Position numbers and translations under genes: made by a program | In this document: positions 59,831 through 64,000 of the stretch, one piece after another | Position numbering within the stretch: position 1 is the first letter of the stretch | How the letters are laid out: every line of letters starts with the position of its first letter | Notes under the pieces: generated by a model | Database searches by the model: none | What the model was told of the DNA's origin: nothing | Seen by the model: only the letters and a program-made list of their open reading frames with translations | DNA from: Inia geoffrensis | Lineage: Eukaryota; Chordata; Mammalia; Artiodactyla; Iniidae | Assembly: GCA_036417435.1 (NCBI GenBank) | Contig: CM070904.1 | Location: forward strand, 127,596,695-127,660,694 | DNA: 64,000 nt | Direction of reading: 5' to 3'

Positions 59831-62666
59831 CCAAACGCCTTTTTAGATCTTTTCCTCTTTCACTTTATTCTTGGGTGTGACTGTGCTGGGTTTTCCTCCT
59901 CAATTGGGTATTCTTCACGGGCAGGCACCGTTCACGTCTGTGTTTGTAAATCCCAGCAGCTCACATAATGCTTGTGTTACTTAAATAGGCCGGTTCCAGA
60001 AACATCCTGTTTCGGGCATCGTGTTGTTACTGACACGGGCACTGGCTTTAAGCAGTAACTCGCTCCGTTACCGTCGTCTTCAGAGTGTAGTGAAATGTTT
60101 GCCTTTCATTCCTGAAGATCTGTTGTTCTTCCTCCACTTTGGTGTGCTTTGACTGTTACATATTACACATCTTGAGTCTTAACGTACTTTTTAGTTGGGA
60201 CATCACAGTCTTTACTGTCGTTGAAAACTTCAGTGTGAAAGAGGTGGCCCACCCCCACCCCCGCTGCTGCAATTTGAGTACAAAAATGTTTGTGCCCTTA
60301 GATGCATTCTAAAGAGCAATTTCCTTGCCCCCCGCCCCATTTTACCATAACTGACGACACATTTGGGGGAGGAAACGGGGCACTCTTCGGACCTCTGGTT
60401 CTGTCTACCCCTGGAAGTAAGCCTGCAAATCTCAAATCATGTTGATGTTGCAGTTCTGTGTAATAGTAGGTGCCGTTTATTGAATTCTGATTGTGCTAAA
60501 TTTATGGGTCCTGAACTTACCTGCACATTAGAATCAGGTGGGGATCTTTTAAAAATTATAAAGCCCAGGCCACATCCCAGACCAACGAAACCCCAGTAGT
60601 AGAGGTGGGACACAGGTGTCAGTATTTCTTGATGATCCCCGAGTTATTCTAAGGTAGAGACAAGCTTGAGTGCTGTCGTAAATATTTGGCATGTGTCGTT
60701 TCACTTTATCTTTCCGAAAATTCTATGAAGCAGGTCCTGTTGCCCTTTATACAAATGAGAAAATTGAGACTGAGAGAGATTAGGTCATTTCTCTGGGGAG
60801 GTACAGCAGATTAATGATAGGGCCTGGATTTGGACACAGACTTGATGGCTCCTGACTTTTTTGCACTTTTGCATTTCTCATTGGGTCCCCCAAGAAATGG
60901 CCTTCTTGCTTTCGCTGAGCCCATCCTCTTAACTAAAATGGGGAGAAAAGGGAGATGATGAATGTGCCACTCCTGTGCTGATTCCTTACACTCTTAAGAG
61001 GCTGGCAGCCCAGTGCTCTTTCAGAAAGCCAGAAGCACAGGAAACTCCTTGCTGAAACGATTCCTCATGGGTTACATAAATTCAGGTCATTGGGTATTTC
61101 ATCATATGCTTATTCTTTAAAAGCTAATACACACTGAAGGTCAAATTGGGTTGGAGGTCTGACGACACTCCCCTCACCAGCCTCACTTACCTGAGTGTGG
61201 TTTGCTGCATCTATAAAATAGGGGCGAAGCTCGCCTTGCCTGCTTCATAAACACAGTGCTGTGCATATAAGTGTTTTGAAAGCCATCGACGTAATTGTCT
61301 ATAAATGGAAGGTGCTTGTAATCACATTGACACAATTGAGTGTTTTTCTGCACTTTGAAAATGGACATCTTGAAGGGGTGGAGGATGTTGGAGGAAAGTC
61401 AGAAAGACAGGTCAGTCCTGGAGAGGGAACACGTCTTAAAACAGCTATAGTGAGTAATGCATGCCCGGGAGCTAGGAGAGGAGGCTGAGACGGGGGGCAA
61501 GAGGGCAAGACAACCTTGGCCTGTTAAAATCTGCAGTTGAGGCAGGGGACTGACATTTGGGGGGTCACTTCTAGATGGTGGAACAGCCTCACTTCATTCC
61601 TAGCTTCCCAAAGCAGTCAACCAGAGTCTCCCGTTCAGTCCTGCCTCTGAGCCTGAAGAGAAAGACGAAAAGAGGCTCTGGGGACAGCAGGTGGCCTTTG
61701 AGTGAGAGGAGTTTTTAAGGAGGATCCCTCTTGAATGCCTCATGTCTTTGATATCACAGGGCACCTAGCTGTAACATTTTGAAGATCTTATTAGAGCCCT
61801 TTGACACTGGTGAACGTTCAAGGTTGGAATCACTTCCCTGTTCTCTTGAGCTAATTTATTAAATTAATATTGATGAAGATAGTGTTTCTGTTTCTGCCCA
61901 GGATTTCCATTTTTAGATATCAAGAAGTAGGACTCAACTCTTTAAGAGGAAAGATAAGGTATTCTAATAGGAATAGTCACTAGCATAAATCCTCTCCAAC
62001 TTTTGCTGTGAAGCAACGCTAGTCTCAGACGTTTGGGATCTGTGAAAGCCCCCGTCAGGTGTGGGTTTTCTGTAAGTTTCCCATGGTCACTTTCTTGTTC
62101 TACTTTGTGCACCCCCTTCCACTTCTGATCTCACTGGCCCCCTGCATGCATGTCATTTCTTGCCCTGACTTTTCTTTTGAATTTCTGCACTGTGTTCCCT
62201 GTCACATTTATTAAGTTCCAAGGACTCATTTTCTTCCTTGAGCTCTCTGCTCCTGTGTTCTCTGTCATGTTAGGATCTTGCACCCAGTTGGATGAGCAGG
62301 GAACCTCAGAATAATCTTTGACTTCTTACTAATTGATATCTGTTCATGTCACTGCCTGCTTTTAAAATCTGTTGTTTCGCTATTGCCAGTAAGAGGAGGT
62401 CTGAATTTCTCATCCTGCCCTCTCACGTGTTGGTGCAAACTTTTATTTCTAGCCGCTTACTGAACAGCTCTCTAGACCTTCTGCTTGGACTGTCTGTCGT
62501 CTTCACCTGTGAAACCATCTGAGAAAATGAGTAAAAGTTCACTCTTCCTCTTTATACTTGACCTCCACCCCACCCCCACCCCCATTACACTTTTTTAGCT
62601 CCTTGAGGTCAGGGACTCTGGTTTGTATTTGTATCCCTAGTGCCCTGATCTTAGATTAAATATTCC

Positions 62667-62830
62667 AGGGACTCTCTGGCAGTCCAGTGGTTAGGACTTG
62701 GCCTTCCAGTGCAGGAGGTGTGGGTTTGATCCCTAGTTGGGGAGCTGAGATCCCGCATGCCTCGCAGCCAAAATTCCAAAACATAAAACAGAAGCAATGT
62801 TGTAACAGATTCAATAAAGACTTTTAAAAA
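62667..62830 (+). mobile_element. Older tRNA-derived SINE
   Basis: Starts GGGACTCTCTGGCAGTCCAG, with B-box remnant GGTTTGATCCC and a tail ending AATAAAGACTTTTAAAAAA. It is clearly more diverged than its neighbours. Confidence 0.82.
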
Positions 62831-62838
62831 ATGATCCA

Positions 62839-63050
62839 GGGGCTTCCCTGGTGGCACAGTGGTTGAGAGTCCGTCTGCCGATGCAGGGGACACAGGTTCG
62901 TGCCCCGGTCCGGGAAGATCCCACATGCCGCGGAGCGGCTGGGCCCATGGGCCATGGCCGCTGAGCCTGCGCGTCCGGAGCCTGTGCTCCGCAACGGGAG
63001 AGGCCACAACAGTGAGAGGCCCGCGTACTGCTAAAAGAAAAAAAAAAAAA
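62839..63050 (+). mobile_element. Cetacean tRNA-derived SINE
   Basis: Full-length young-type copy. A short duplication around GATCCA (62833-62838 and 63051-63056) flanks it. It lies directly after the older SINE, in that element's A-rich tail. Confidence 0.9.
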
Positions 63051-63087
63051 GATCCACATTAAAAAAATCTTTTTTAAAAAAATTCCA

Positions 63088-63294
63088 GGGCTTCCCTGGT
63101 GGCGCAGTAGTTGAGAGTCCGCCTGCCGATGCAGGGGACGCGGGTTCGTGCTCCAGTCCGGGAAGATCCCACATGCCGCGGAGCTGCTGGGCCCGTGAGC
63201 CATGGCCACTGGGCCTGCGCGTCCGGAACCTGTGCTCCGCGGCGGGAGAGGCCACAACAGTGAGAGTCCAGCGCACCGCCAAAAAAAAAAAAAG
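63088..63294 (+). mobile_element. Cetacean tRNA-derived SINE
   Basis: Full-length copy with B box GGTTCGTGCTCC (one change) and an A-tail. The sequence AAAAAATTCCA precedes it and recurs at about 63308-63318. Confidence 0.9.
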
Positions 63295-63593
63295 TATCTT
63301 CTTTCTAAAAAAATTCCAAATATAATAAGGTAAAGGTTTCCTCTCTTACTTAGAGGTGCATAGCACTTCACTTTTCCATTGTGTTTTGGTATGTTTGTTG
63401 CCCCTTTCCCAGGTAGAAACAGGTAGCTGTGGGAGTAGAAAGCATGGGTATGGGGGCATTTTGGAGTGATTTTTCATAGGTTCCTTTGTCTGGGCTGCCT
63501 GTGCTTGGTCCAGGAAGCGTCTAAGGAGCGCATGTGCCTGGAGTTCGTACGATTGCTGTAATCGGTGGTAAAGTACAGTGCCTAGTACTTTGA

Positions 63594-64000
<407 letters not shown>

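Overview
The window is mammalian nuclear DNA, most probably from a cetacean (toothed whale or dolphin). The main evidence is nine closely similar tRNA-derived SINE copies of the whale/hippo type, each with a tRNA-like A box and B box and an A-rich tail. Artiodactyl-type L1 3' ends, older tRNA SINEs and the absence of any Alu or B1 element agree with this. There are no bacterial-style operons. Genes are split into short GT-AG exons separated by repeat-rich DNA.

Layout. (1) Positions 1 to about 29775 hold the 3' half of INPP5D (SHIP1, inositol polyphosphate-5-phosphatase D) on the plus strand. Eleven coding exons join without a break into 591 residues: the end of the 5-phosphatase domain (PSWCDR and SDHSPV motifs), the C2 domain, and the proline-rich tail with two NPxY motifs. 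A twelfth exon opens with the TGA stop and carries the 3'UTR, which has an 8-mer miR-155 seed match and an AATAAA signal at 29751. (2) Positions 29776 to about 59200 are intergenic. They contain a 901-bp near-perfect inverted repeat pair (30671-31571 and 32814-33714), a candidate solitary LTR, many SINE and L1 insertions, a 1.2-kb minisatellite with higher-order structure (41413-42595), and an RPL23A processed pseudogene. (3) A CpG-rich promoter (about 59190-59830) leads into ATG16L1 on the plus strand. Its first two coding exons (59578-59692 and 63718-63811) encode the ATG5-binding N-terminus. The gene continues past the window end. INPP5D followed by ATG16L1 is the order on human chromosome 2q37, which supports both identifications.

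The two genes are separate transcription units. SHIP1 removes the 5-phosphate of PI(3,4,5)P3 in blood cells. ATG16L1 directs LC3 lipidation in autophagy. No unknown protein-coding gene was found. The most unusual structures are non-coding: the palindrome, two large minisatellites (one a 24-bp unit kept in exact register over 27 units), and short CpG-rich repeats in INPP5D introns. Exon coordinates come from splice sites and reading-frame continuity. Coordinates of old repeats are approximate, and the family names given to repeats come from recognition by eye.
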